Assembly: GCF_014202275.1 (NCBI RefSeq)
Contig: NZ_JACHGF010000002.1
Span: 620,001 to 684,000, forward strand
Reading direction: 5' to 3'
Source of the DNA: Rhabdobacter roseus
GTDB lineage: Bacteria > Bacteroidota > Bacteroidia > Cytophagales > Spirosomataceae
Length of the DNA: 64,000 nucleotides
Part shown: in pieces, positions 34,582 through 42,540 of the stretch
Position numbering within the stretch: the stretch's first letter is position 1
Layout of the letters: the number at the start of each line of letters is the position of its first letter
Position numbers and translations under genes: made by a program
The notes under the pieces: model-generated
What the model saw: only the letters and a program-made list of their open reading frames with translations
What the model was told of the DNA's origin: nothing
Databases searched by the model: none

Positions 34582-34910
34582 CACCAGTCTTCCAACTCGT
34601 CCAGAAAGGCACGATAGGCCCGGCTAAGCTCCGTATGCGCCTTGGTATTCCCCTGCTGCAAGGCTAGTTCAATGCCTTTGGCGTAGGTTTCTTTGGCGGG
34701 TTCAGTGGCCTCCTGCTGGGCAAAGTACTGCGCCGCGTGGTAGTAGGTAGGCAGGTAGGTGGGGTGTTGGCGGAGTAATTCCCGAAATAGCTGACCGGCC
34801 CGCGCGGGGTCATGCTTAAGGTACTCTAAGGCTAAAGCATATATAGTAAACGGGTCAGTGGGATCTTCCTCGTAAAAAGCCAACAATTTTTCGAGTAGTG
34901 CGTTATTCAT
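34581..34910 (-). CDS. TPR-like small protein
   Basis: A 109-residue all-helical protein. TIYALALEYLKHDPARAGQL, FRELLRQHPTYLPTYYHAAQ and AKETYAKGIELALQQGNTKAH are three tetratricopeptide-type helix pairs with small residues at the packing positions. Such proteins act as protein-protein adaptors. Its stop overlaps the start of the DUF3891 gene, and together they form a two-gene minus-strand operon divergent from etfB. The partner is unknown. Confidence 0.75.
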   Translation of the reverse strand: MNNALLEKLLAFYEEDPTDPFTIYALALEYLKHDPARAGQLFRELLRQHPTYLPTYYHAAQYFAQQEATEPAKETYAKGIELALQQGNTKAHTELSRAYRAFLDELEDW

Positions 34911-34927
34911 TATGAAAATTATTATGC

Positions 34928-34959
34928 TTGCATACTATATACTAATTTACGTATATTCG
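34928..34959 (+). promoter_or_regulatory. Candidate etf promoter TTG-N21-TATATTCG
   Basis: TTG at 34,928-34,930 and TATATTCG at 34,952-34,959 (one mismatch to TAnnTTTG) are 21 bases apart, 54 bases before the etfB ATG. The region is AT-rich and lies between divergent genes. Confidence 0.4.
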
Positions 34960-35013
34960 CCACAACAAACTATTTCCTTAAAAAGTTAAACTGAAACACG
35001 TTCTGATATTCCT

Positions 35014-35751
35014 ATGAAAATCCTTGTTTGCATTACCAATGTACCCGACACGACGGCCAAAATAACTTTCACGGACAATAACACCAAGTTTAACAAGGCC
35101 GGGATATCCTATATTATTGGCCCTTACGACGACTATGCGCTGGCACGGGCCGTGGAGCTAAAGGAGTCCAACGGCGCTACCGTGACGGTACTCAACGTGG
35201 GCGAAGCCGACGGCGATCCGCAGATCCGGAAGGCCCTGGCCATTGGTGCCGACGACGCCATCCGGGTAAACGCAGAACCTACCGACTCCTACTTTGTGGC
35301 CGTCCAGATAGCCCACATCGCCAAAGAAAACGGCTATGACCTCATCCTGATGGGACGCGAATCGCTGGATTTTAACAGCGGCGTGGTACACGGGCTGGTG
35401 GGCGAAATGCTGGGCATTCCCTCCTACTCGCCGGTGATGAAGCTGGACATCGACGGCACAACGGCCAAGCTAGCCCGGGAAATCGACGGCGGCAAAGAGT
35501 ACCTCGAAGCACCACTGCCCCTGGTGCTGGGTTGCCAGGAGCCCATTGCCGAATGGAAAATTCCTAACATGCGGGGTATCATGACCGCCCGCACCAAGCC
35601 GCTGAACGTAGTGGAGCCCGTAGAAGTAGCCTCCATGACCAATCTGGAGTCTTATTCGCTACCAGCTCCTAAAGGCGAATGCAAGATGATTCCGGCCGAG
35701 GAAGCCGAAAGCCTGATCACGCTCCTCCGGAAGGAAGCCAGGGTACTTTAA
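35014..35751 (+). CDS. etfB: Electron transfer flavoprotein subunit beta
   Basis: A 245-residue protein with MKILVCITNVPDTTAKI, PYDDYALARAVELKE, AIGADDAIRV and ILMGRESLDFNSGVVHGLVG; the last segment and the AMP-binding region are typical of EtfB. It forms a heterodimer with EtfA that shuttles electrons from acyl-CoA and other dehydrogenases to ETF-quinone oxidoreductase. The ADP/AMP-binding residues appear intact. etfA follows after 56 bases containing two GTAC words. Confidence 0.9.
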   Translation: MKILVCITNVPDTTAKITFTDNNTKFNKAGISYIIGPYDDYALARAVELKESNGATVTVLNVGEADGDPQIRKALAIGADDAIRVNAEPTDSYFVAVQIAHIAKENGYDLILMGRESLDFNSGVVHGLVGEMLGIPSYSPVMKLDIDGTTAKLAREIDGGKEYLEAPLPLVLGCQEPIAEWKIPNMRGIMTARTKPLNVVEPVEVASMTNLESYSLPAPKGECKMIPAEEAESLITLLRKEARVL

Positions 35752-35807
35752 AGTACCCCTTTTCCTCTCCTTTAAGTACCCCTTATTCCATTTAAAAAAT
35801 TTCAGCT

Positions 35808-36776
35808 ATGTCAGTTCTTATTTTTGTAGAAATAGATAACGGTACCATCAAGAAGACCTCCCAGGAGGCCATCGCGTACGGGGCTCAGGTAGCCCAAATG
35901 CTCAATGCCAGCACCACGGTACTGGCGCTGGGCCAAGCCGACGAAGCCGCTCTGGCCACTGCCGGTAATTTTGGTGCCACCAAGGTACTTCACGATGCTA
36001 ACGATAAATTGACCCAGGAAAACAGCCTGGCTTACGCCCACGTGCTGGTACAAGCCGCCCAACAGGAAGGCAGTAAAGTGATTGTGCTGGCGAAGTCGGG
36101 CCTGGGTGATGCCGTGGCCGCCCGGGCCGCCGCCAAGCTTCAGGCCAGCGTAGTTTCTAATATTACCGATTTACCCGAAATCAGTGAAGGTACCTTCAAA
36201 GTAAAAAGAAGTATTTACACCGGCAAGGCATTTGCCACGGTGGAGGTCCAATCGGAGATCAAGGTACTGGCCATTCGGAAAAACGCCATTGAGCCCGAGC
36301 CTACCGACGAGTTGGCGACGGTGGAGCCTTTTTCCCCCAGCCTGCGGGACTCGGATTTCGTGGCTACCATCACGCAGGTAGAAAAAGCCAGCTCCAATTT
36401 ATCCCTGACCGACGCCGACATCATCGTGTCGGGAGGGCGGGGCATGAAAGGACCCGAAAACTGGGGACCGCTGGAGGAGCTGGCCAAGGCGCTCGGAGCG
36501 GCTACGGGCTGTTCCAAGCCCGTGTCAGACCTCGACTGGCGCCCTCACCACGAGCACATTGGCCAAACGGGCATCAAGGTAGCACCCAACCTGTACATTG
36601 CCTGCGGTATTTCGGGGGCCATTCAGCACCTGGCGGGGGTTAACGGCTCCAAGTACATCGTCGTCATCAACAAGGACCCCGAAGCACCCTTCTTCAAAGC
36701 AGCGGACTACGGAATCGTGGGGGACATCTTTGAGATCCTGCCCCGCCTCACCAAAGCCGTAGAGGCTTCCAGGTAA
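35808..36776 (+). CDS. etfA: Electron transfer flavoprotein subunit alpha
   Basis: A 322-residue protein. The C-terminal FAD domain is fully visible: SGGRGMKGPENWG (about 207-219), GCSKPVSDLDWRPHHEHIGQ, TGIKVAPNLYIACGISGAIQ and INKDPEAPFFKAADYGIVGD. The N-terminal part contains FGATKVLHDANDKL and DAVAARAAAKLQASVVSNIT. It binds FAD and is the electron-carrying subunit of the ETF heterodimer, in the cytosol. Start ATG at 35,808 follows etfB in an operon. A composite palindromic element and a terminator follow the stop. Confidence 0.9.
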   Translation: MSVLIFVEIDNGTIKKTSQEAIAYGAQVAQMLNASTTVLALGQADEAALATAGNFGATKVLHDANDKLTQENSLAYAHVLVQAAQQEGSKVIVLAKSGLGDAVAARAAAKLQASVVSNITDLPEISEGTFKVKRSIYTGKAFATVEVQSEIKVLAIRKNAIEPEPTDELATVEPFSPSLRDSDFVATITQVEKASSNLSLTDADIIVSGGRGMKGPENWGPLEELAKALGAATGCSKPVSDLDWRPHHEHIGQTGIKVAPNLYIACGISGAIQHLAGVNGSKYIVVINKDPEAPFFKAADYGIVGDIFEILPRLTKAVEASR

Positions 36777-36794
36777 CAGGAAAGTACCTTACTT

Positions 36795-36956
36795 AGAAGC
36801 TGTTTGAGTTATTAATTTGATGGCGAAACAAAGGATTTTCGAGCGAAACGAGGCATTTTTTCAGCCCGTAGCCGGAAGCTACGAGCTGAAAAAATAACGA
36901 CGTTGCAGCAGAAAAGACAATGTTGCAGCTTAAAGAAACTAACTCAAACAGCTTCT
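36795..36956. repeat. Composite inverted-repeat element (MITE-like)
   Basis: Terminal 17-base perfect inverted repeats (36,795-36,811 and 36,940-36,956) bound about 162 bases. Inside is a second stem of 18 pairs with one mismatch (36,855-36,872 with 36,878-36,895). There is no coding frame. This layout is like a small non-autonomous mobile element, but no clear target-site duplication is visible. A long structured RNA is another option. Confidence 0.5.
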
Positions 36957-36957
36957 T

Positions 36958-36995
36958 AACCCGTCCTGCATTTTTTTATGCAAGGCGGGTTTTTT
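36958..36995 (+). terminator. Intrinsic terminator of etfBA
   Basis: Arms 36,958-36,971 and 36,978-36,991 pair with one G-U and one mismatch around a six-T loop and are followed by a run of six T. It lies about 180 bases after the etfA stop, directly after the palindromic element. Confidence 0.75.
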
Positions 36996-37077
36996 ACTTT
37001 TGCCTTTTCGTAACTAAGAGTTCATTTTTTTGTTCTCAAGGGCAGCGAGATAAACGTGTCACCTAGTTGTAACAAAC

Positions 37078-37674
37078 GTGAAAAAGATAAAACTAGAAAT
37101 ATTAGGGCTTTCTCCCAGCCAGTCCCAGGCGGGTTCGTTTGCGTTGGTACTTGGAGAAGAAATGGGGAATCGTAGGCTGCCGATTATTATTGGGGTTTTT
37201 GAGGCGCAAGCCATTGCTGTTCAAATCGAGAAAATCGTTCCGAATCGCCCTATGACGCACGACTTGTTCAAATCGTTTGCCGAAGCCATGAATTTCACGC
37301 TTAAGGAAATTGTGATCTCTGAGCTAAAAGAGGGCATTTTTTACGCCAAAATAGTGTGTGGAGATGACTTGCGCGAAGTAGAATTGGATTCTCGCCCGTC
37401 GGACGCCATCGCCATTGGCTTGCGATTCAACGTACCTATTTACACTTACGAAGCCATTCTGTCCGAAGCCGGCATTGTATCCAGCGCCCTCGACGAAGAG
37501 GATGAGGAAGACGAGGAAGTCATCCGGGAGACGATTCGCTCGCGGGGTTCATTCCTGGAGCAGCTCCGCGACATGCCCAACGACGAGCTACAGCGCATGT
37601 TGGACGAAGCCCTCCGGAAGGAAGAATACGAAAAGGCCGCCAAGATTCGGGACGAGCTGGGCCGTCGAAACTAA
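37078..37674 (+). CDS. Bifunctional nuclease family protein (DUF151) with C-terminal UVR motif
   Basis: A 198-residue protein. The N-terminal BFN domain shows IKLEILGLSPSQSQAGSFAL, RRLPIIIGVFEAQAIAVQIE and ELDSRPSDAIAIGLRF. An acidic stretch DEEDEEDEEV follows, then a UVR motif LQRMLDEALRKEEYEKAAKI like the UvrB-UvrC contact helix. BFN proteins are reported as nucleases of DNA and RNA in plants and are widespread in Bacteroidota. The start codon is GTG at 37,078, as no ATG lies in the conserved region. Confidence 0.85.
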   Translation: MKKIKLEILGLSPSQSQAGSFALVLGEEMGNRRLPIIIGVFEAQAIAVQIEKIVPNRPMTHDLFKSFAEAMNFTLKEIVISELKEGIFYAKIVCGDDLREVELDSRPSDAIAIGLRFNVPIYTYEAILSEAGIVSSALDEEDEEDEEVIRETIRSRGSFLEQLRDMPNDELQRMLDEALRKEEYEKAAKIRDELGRRN

Positions 37675-37808
37675 CCAAGTACCCCGCCAGACCGAAGATT
37701 TCTGGGTGAGGCCTTGTTAAAAATCGTTAAGGTTTGGTGCCAAAACCTCGATGTTTGGCATTAATCAGTACTTTTGCAATATCAACTAAGTGGTTTACGC
37801 TCGTTCCT

Positions 37809-38687
37809 ATGCCTAAAAAGAAAAAGATTGGTAGCTATCCCAACGTCATGATTGTGGTAAGTCTGACGGCCGCCTTGTTTCTGATTGGTTTCTGTGGGAT
37901 GCTCGTAATCCAGTCCAAAAAGCTCGTTTCCATCATTCGTCAAAATATCGAAGTACGTATCTTTCTGGAAAAAACCTTATCCGATCCGGGTAGGGATTCC
38001 GTGCTTCAAATCGTCCAGCAGAAGGCGTTTGTACAAACTAACGGCGGCACTCCCGCGGTGACATTTGTTTCCAAGGAGGAAGCCGCCAAAGAATTTATGG
38101 AAGGTACCAAAGAAGATTTTACGGCTTTTTTGGGCGAAAACCCTCTGCGCGACAGCTACCAGGTCAAGATCCAGGAGGACTATTTCGAAGAAGCAAAACT
38201 CAAACTCATTAAAGCCGATCTTGAAACTATTAACGGCGTATACGAGGTAGTGTACCAGGAAGATCTGGCCGATAGCATCAACCGGAACATTACCAAGCTG
38301 TACATCGTACTGTCCAGCTTCGCCCTGGTCATGCTCATCATCATTGTTCTCCTGATCAACAATACCATCAAACTCGCCATTTATTCCCAGCGCTTTCTGA
38401 TAAGGAGCATGCAGCTGGTAGGAGCTACCAACGGCTTTATTCAGCAGCCTTTTCTGCTCCGGGGAGCCACCCAAGGCCTGGTAGGCGGTATTATGGCGAT
38501 CATTCTGCTGGTTGTACTCCAACAGGTCGCCATCCGAAACATCGAAGGGCTCTCGATGCTTCAAGAGTACGACAAGCTGGCTTTTTTACTCGCCAGCTTG
38601 CTTTTGCTAGGCGTTGCCATCGGGATCGTAAGTACCTATCAGTCGCTGGCGCGCTACCTTAAAATGGCCCTGGATGACCTTTATTAA
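37809..38687 (+). CDS. ftsX: Cell-division protein FtsX
   Basis: A 292-residue inner-membrane protein with one N-terminal helix (about 13-37), an extracytoplasmic domain (about 40-170 with VRIFLEKTLSDPG and ALTFVSKEEAAKEFM-like sequence) and three C-terminal helices in the FtsX-type permease domain. QRFLIRSMQLVGATNGFIQQ PFLLRGATQGLVGG is the conserved cytoplasmic-side stretch. With FtsE it forms the ABC-type complex that activates cell-wall hydrolases at the septum. No ftsE is adjacent. The ATG at 37,809 is preferred over the open frame from 37,734. Confidence 0.85.
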   Translation: MPKKKKIGSYPNVMIVVSLTAALFLIGFCGMLVIQSKKLVSIIRQNIEVRIFLEKTLSDPGRDSVLQIVQQKAFVQTNGGTPAVTFVSKEEAAKEFMEGTKEDFTAFLGENPLRDSYQVKIQEDYFEEAKLKLIKADLETINGVYEVVYQEDLADSINRNITKLYIVLSSFALVMLIIIVLLINNTIKLAIYSQRFLIRSMQLVGATNGFIQQPFLLRGATQGLVGGIMAIILLVVLQQVAIRNIEGLSMLQEYDKLAFLLASLLLLGVAIGIVSTYQSLARYLKMALDDLY

Positions 38688-38744
38688 TTACAAGAAGCTT
38701 CATCACGAGACTTTCAGCCCCACCTACTAACCTGTACTTCTACC

Positions 38745-38957
38745 ATGCAACCCAACAATCCCCTACCCTTTGGCTCCGCCAACTACCGTCTGATGCTGGT
38801 AGGCATCGGCATTATTCTGCTGGGCTTTTTTATCATGAGTCTCGACTCCGAAGAATTCGGCTTTGGTGTACTCGGCCTCACCGTGGGCCCTATCATCACC
38901 ATCATCGGCTTCATCGTTGAGTTTTGGGCTATTTTATACAAACCATCCAATCAATGA
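38745..38957 (+). CDS. DUF3098 membrane protein
   Basis: A 70-residue protein with two membrane helices (about 16-32 and 42-64). [20 protein letters not shown] and [20 protein letters not shown] are characteristic of DUF3098, a small inner-membrane family of Bacteroidota that is usually located between ftsX and uppP, as here. Its stop overlaps the uppP start (ATGA at 38,954-38,957), indicating translational coupling. No function is known. Confidence 0.85.
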   Translation: MQPNNPLPFGSANYRLMLVGIGIILLGFFIMSLDSEEFGFGVLGLTVGPIITIIGFIVEFWAILYKPSNQ

Positions 38958-39733
38958 CTTATTGGCAAGCAATCATTCTGGCTATTGTTGAAGGAATTAC
39001 CGAATTCTTACCCGTTTCTTCCACGGGGCACATGATCATCGCTTCGTCCTTTATGGGCATCAGCCACCTGGAATTCACCAAAATGTTTACGGTCAATATT
39101 CAGTTTGGAGCCATTTTATCCGTACTGGTACTTTACCGACGGCGTTTTTTGCAAACCCGTGATTTTTACTACAAGCTGTTTGTGGCTTTTTTACCCGCCG
39201 CCGTTATCGGCTTTTTGCTCAACGACCTGATTGACGCCCTGCTGGAAAATGTCGTTGTGGTAGCCATCTCGCTGCTGGTAGGGGGCATTATTTTGGTGTT
39301 TATTGACAAGATTGCCCAAGAGTACCCCAAAGACCGGGACGTCAGCTACCCCGAGGCCCTGAAAATTGGCTTTTATCAATGCATCGCCATGATTCCCGGG
39401 GTGTCACGCTCGGCGGCTACGATCATTGGCGGTATGTTCCAGGGTTTGAGCCGCAAGCAAGCCGCTGAATTTTCTTTTTTCCTGGCGGTACCTACCATGG
39501 CCGCCGCCGCCGGGTATAAATTCCTCAAGACTTACCAGACTATCCAGGCGGGAGATATCCAGGTACTTCTCATCGGAAACTTGGTGGCTTTTATCGTAGC
39601 CATGCTGGCCATTCGTTTTTTTATCAATTTCCTGACTCGCTACGGGTTCAAGCTATTTGGCTACTACCGGATTATCCTTGGGCTTATCCTGTTGGGGCTG
39701 TTGGCTTCCGGCTACGAGCTAGACATCGTGTAG
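38954..39733 (+). CDS. uppP: Undecaprenyl-diphosphate phosphatase
   Basis: A 259-residue protein with about eight membrane helices. The catalytic motifs [14 protein letters not shown] (residues 13-26) and [13 protein letters not shown] are intact, giving the Glu, Ser, His and Arg needed for hydrolysis of undecaprenyl diphosphate to the monophosphate carrier used in peptidoglycan and O-antigen synthesis. The ATG at 38,954 overlaps the DUF3098 stop; truB follows after a one-base gap. The gene also supports the polysaccharide loci in this window. Confidence 0.9.
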   Translation: MTYWQAIILAIVEGITEFLPVSSTGHMIIASSFMGISHLEFTKMFTVNIQFGAILSVLVLYRRRFLQTRDFYYKLFVAFLPAAVIGFLLNDLIDALLENVVVVAISLLVGGIILVFIDKIAQEYPKDRDVSYPEALKIGFYQCIAMIPGVSRSAATIIGGMFQGLSRKQAAEFSFFLAVPTMAAAAGYKFLKTYQTIQAGDIQVLLIGNLVAFIVAMLAIRFFINFLTRYGFKLFGYYRIILGLILLGLLASGYELDIV

Positions 39734-39734
39734 T

Positions 39735-40451
39735 ATGCAGCAGGTACCTGATAAAGAAAATCAACCCCAGCCCGACGAAGGCGAAGTGATTCTGATTGAT
39801 AAACCCCGGGAATGGACGTCATTTGACGTAGCCAATAAACTCAAGCGGGCTTGTAAGTTCAAAAAAATAGGCCACGCCGGTACCTTGGACCCCCTGGCTA
39901 CCGGGTTGCTCATTTTATGCACGGGCCGTAAAACCAAGCAAATAGACCAGTATCAGGCGCAGGAAAAAGAGTATACAGGTACCTTGGTGCTTGGTAAAAC
40001 AACCCCTTCCATTGATCTCGAAACGGATTTTGACGCCGAGTACCCTACCGGGCACATTACAGGGGAGCTGATGGAAGAAGCCCGGCGGCAACTCGTGGGT
40101 ACCATCGACCAGGTACCTCCCATCTACTCGGCAGTGCAGGTGGACGGCGAGCGGCTCTACAAGAAAGCCCGGCGTGGCGAAACAGCCGAAATCAAAAAAC
40201 GACAGGTTACCGTTTCGCTTTTTGAGCTGGATTCTTCCGCCTTTCCGGAAATAAATTTTCGGATTATTTGTTCAAAGGGTACTTACATTCGGAGCCTAGT
40301 CCGGGACTTTGGCGAGCTTGTGGGAAGTGGTGCTTACATGAGTTCACTTTGCCGCACGCGCATAGGTACTTTTCACCTGGCCGATGCCTGGGCGCTGCCG
40401 GACTATATCCTCCGAAAGCGAACGGAATTGAACTTATCGACCCAGGAATGA
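39735..40451 (+). CDS. truB: tRNA pseudouridine(55) synthase
   Basis: A 238-residue protein. The catalytic motif GHAGTLDPLATGLL (about 47-60) has the nucleophile Asp52; LLIDKPREWTSFDVANKLKR-type sequence, QVPPIYSAVQVDGERLYKKA and ICSKGTYIRSLVRDFG complete the TruB pattern. It forms pseudouridine 55 in the T-loop of most tRNAs. The ribF start overlaps its stop (ATGA at 40,448-40,451), as is frequent for this gene pair. Confidence 0.9.
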   Translation: MQQVPDKENQPQPDEGEVILIDKPREWTSFDVANKLKRACKFKKIGHAGTLDPLATGLLILCTGRKTKQIDQYQAQEKEYTGTLVLGKTTPSIDLETDFDAEYPTGHITGELMEEARRQLVGTIDQVPPIYSAVQVDGERLYKKARRGETAEIKKRQVTVSLFELDSSAFPEINFRIICSKGTYIRSLVRDFGELVGSGAYMSSLCRTRIGTFHLADAWALPDYILRKRTELNLSTQE

Positions 40452-41377
40452 ACGTTTACCATTCATTAGATTCTTTCTCCAAACTACCTCGGGCAGTTGT
40501 GACCATAGGTACCTTCGATGGGGTACATCTGGGGCACCAAAAGATCCTGTCGCGGCTTCACGAAATAAACAGCAGCACCGGTGGCGAAACGGTTGTGATT
40601 ACGTTCTGGCCGCATCCGCGGATGATCGTCTCGGAAGATAGTCACGGCTTGCAGCTGCTCTCAACCATTGACGAAAAGATCGACATCCTGGCCGAACTAG
40701 GCATCCAGCATTTGCTCATTATTCCCTTTACAAGATCCTTTTCTGAACTTTCATCGGATGAATTCGTACAGCAGGTACTTGTAGACCGCATCGGGACCAA
40801 AAAACTGGTGATTGGGTATGATCATCGCTTTGGCCGAAACCGGGAGGGTAGTTTTGAATTTATACAGCAGAACGCCCCTCGCTACGGCTTTGAGGTAGAA
40901 GAAATCCCCCGGCAAGATATTGATGCCCTGGCTATCAGCTCTACGCGTATCCGCAAGGTACTTTTGGATGGCAACGTGCGGGAAGCTCACGAGCTGCTGG
41001 GGCGCCCTTACCAGCTAGCAGGTACCGTTGTGAAAGGACGGCAACTGGGCCGGGCCATAGGCTTCCCCACCGCTAATATTGAGTTGCACGAGTCATACAA
41101 GCTCATTCCGGCCAATGGCGTATACGTGGTTCGGGCCGAATACGACGGTAAAAGCTACGGGGGTATGCTCAACATTGGCACCAGGCCAACCGTCGATGGC
41201 ACGAGCCGCACCATTGAAGCCAACCTTTTCGATTTTACCAAGGAAATCTACGGTGAAAAGCTGCGCATCCAGTTCCTGGCCTACCTAAGGCCGGAGCAGA
41301 AATTTGACAGCCTTAACGCGCTGATTCAGCAAATCCAAACCGATAAAAAACGAGCCCTGGATGTATTGGAGGCCTAG
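40448..41377 (+). CDS. ribF: Bifunctional riboflavin kinase / FAD synthetase
   Basis: A 309-residue protein. The N-terminal FMN adenylyltransferase domain starts with VTIGTFDGVHLGHQKIL (about 19-35), followed by TFWPHPRMIV, GYDHRFGRNREG and AISSTRIRKVL. The C-terminal kinase domain has RQLGRAIGFPTANIEL, NGVYVVRAEYDGKSYGGMLN, GTRPTVDG and AYLRPEQKF. Both activities turn riboflavin into FMN and FAD. ATG at 40,448 overlaps the truB stop. Its own stop shares the CTAG palindrome with the pheA stop on the other strand (41,374-41,377). Confidence 0.9.
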   Translation: MNVYHSLDSFSKLPRAVVTIGTFDGVHLGHQKILSRLHEINSSTGGETVVITFWPHPRMIVSEDSHGLQLLSTIDEKIDILAELGIQHLLIIPFTRSFSELSSDEFVQQVLVDRIGTKKLVIGYDHRFGRNREGSFEFIQQNAPRYGFEVEEIPRQDIDALAISSTRIRKVLLDGNVREAHELLGRPYQLAGTVVKGRQLGRAIGFPTANIELHESYKLIPANGVYVVRAEYDGKSYGGMLNIGTRPTVDGTSRTIEANLFDFTKEIYGEKLRIQFLAYLRPEQKFDSLNALIQQIQTDKKRALDVLEA

Positions 41378-42447
41378 GCTATTCGGACGTAACTACCCAG
41401 CCATTTGAGGTTGGAACCGTACTTCTCCATGATTTCCTGAACCGCGGGCTCTTCGTAATGCCCTTCGAATTCTACCAAAAACCACGACCGGAACGTCGAG
41501 CCCTGCCGCAGCGGACGGCTTTCGATTTTGATGAGGTTGATGCCCCGATCATTAAAATCTTTAAGGAAATCATAAAGTACCCCCGGCCGATTCGTATTAG
41601 GCAAATTGGCAATCAAGGTTGTTTTGTCCGACTGACTGCGCTGGTTGACGAAATTTTTGGAAAGAATAATAAAACGCGTACGGTTCTGGTCGCTGTCTTC
41701 AATGTTGTCGAACAGGACAGGTACCCCAAACAGCTTGGCCGCGATGTGCGAACAGATTGCCGCCGCGTCCGGCTCCTGCGAGGCTAGCTTGGCCGCCTTG
41801 GAGGTAGACTCCACCGGAATAAGCTCGACATTCGCCTCCTCAAAGTACTCCCTGAGGAATTTACTGCACTGCCGAAAAGCGATGTCTTTGGAATAGATCC
41901 GGCGGATCACCTGCAACGAATCTGATTGAGAAACAAAGGTAAAATGAATGGGCAGCAGAATTTCGGCGGAAATCAACAACTCTTTTTCACGCAGCAAGTC
42001 TACGGTTTCAATCACCACTCCTTCCTGGTTGTTTTCGATGGGTACCACACCGTAGCTAGCGCGGCCGGTTTCTACACTGTCAAAAATGGAGTGAATGGTA
42101 GGAAGCACCAGGTACTCTCCCATGCCGCCAAAGCGGCTTTCTGCCGCTTGATGCGTAAAACTACCTTCCGGCCCCAGGTAAGCGATGCGCTCCGGTAGCT
42201 CCAGATTGCGGGAAACGGCAAATATTTCCAGAAAAATAGCCTCAATGGCCGACCGGCTCAGTAGCCCGGTACTTTGCTTCTCCAGGCGGTCAATAATCTG
42301 CTTTTCCCGTTCCGGGCGGTAAATAATGGTATTGGTGGCGCGTTTTAATTCCCCGACTTGCTTTACCAGTTTCATGCGTTCATTGAGCAATTCAAGGAGT
42401 TGATCGTCGAGGGAATCGATGCGTAGGCGTAAAGATGATAGTTCCAC
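41374..42447 (-). CDS. pheA: Chorismate mutase / prephenate dehydratase (P-protein)
   Basis: A 357-residue protein. An AroQ-type chorismate mutase domain (about 1-85, with LRLRIDSLDDQLLELLNERM and REKQIIDRLEKQS) precedes the prephenate dehydratase domain (about 88-265: AYLGPEGSFTHQA, GVVPIENNQEGVV, ESTSKAAKLA, DNIEDSDQNRTRFI) and a C-terminal ACT domain (about 277-355: LYDFLKDFNDRGINLIKIES RP, the phenylalanine-binding ESRP). It makes phenylpyruvate and is fed back by phenylalanine. It is downstream of parE on the minus strand, separated by a hairpin (42,489-42,521). Confidence 0.9.
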   Translation of the reverse strand: MELSSLRLRIDSLDDQLLELLNERMKLVKQVGELKRATNTIIYRPEREKQIIDRLEKQSTGLLSRSAIEAIFLEIFAVSRNLELPERIAYLGPEGSFTHQAAESRFGGMGEYLVLPTIHSIFDSVETGRASYGVVPIENNQEGVVIETVDLLREKELLISAEILLPIHFTFVSQSDSLQVIRRIYSKDIAFRQCSKFLREYFEEANVELIPVESTSKAAKLASQEPDAAAICSHIAAKLFGVPVLFDNIEDSDQNRTRFIILSKNFVNQRSQSDKTTLIANLPNTNRPGVLYDFLKDFNDRGINLIKIESRPLRQGSTFRSWFLVEFEGHYEEPAVQEIMEKYGSNLKWLGSYVRIA

Positions 42448-42488
42448 GTGGGTAAGGAGGTAGTTATAAATACTAGGTGGTAAAGCTA

Positions 42489-42521
42489 GGGCTAATCGGT
42501 GATAGATGCACCAATTAGCCC
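42489..42521 (-). terminator. Hairpin between parE and pheA
   Basis: Arms 42,489-42,501 and 42,509-42,521 pair over 13 positions with one mismatch around a seven-base loop. It lies 20 bases after the parE stop on the minus strand. No strong T-run follows, so it may be a terminator or an attenuating stem. Confidence 0.5.
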
Positions 42522-42540
42522 CAAAATGACGCGCTGAACG

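Larger units (their letters stand above)
36777..37077. other. Spacer after etfA holding a palindromic element and a terminator
   Basis: These 301 bases hold no gene. They contain the composite inverted-repeat element (36,795-36,956) and an intrinsic terminator (36,958-36,995), listed separately, followed by an AT-rich stretch before the GTG start at 37,078. TACTTTTG at 36,995-37,002 matches the -7 consensus but is far from the start codon and overlaps the terminator T-run. Confidence 0.6.
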
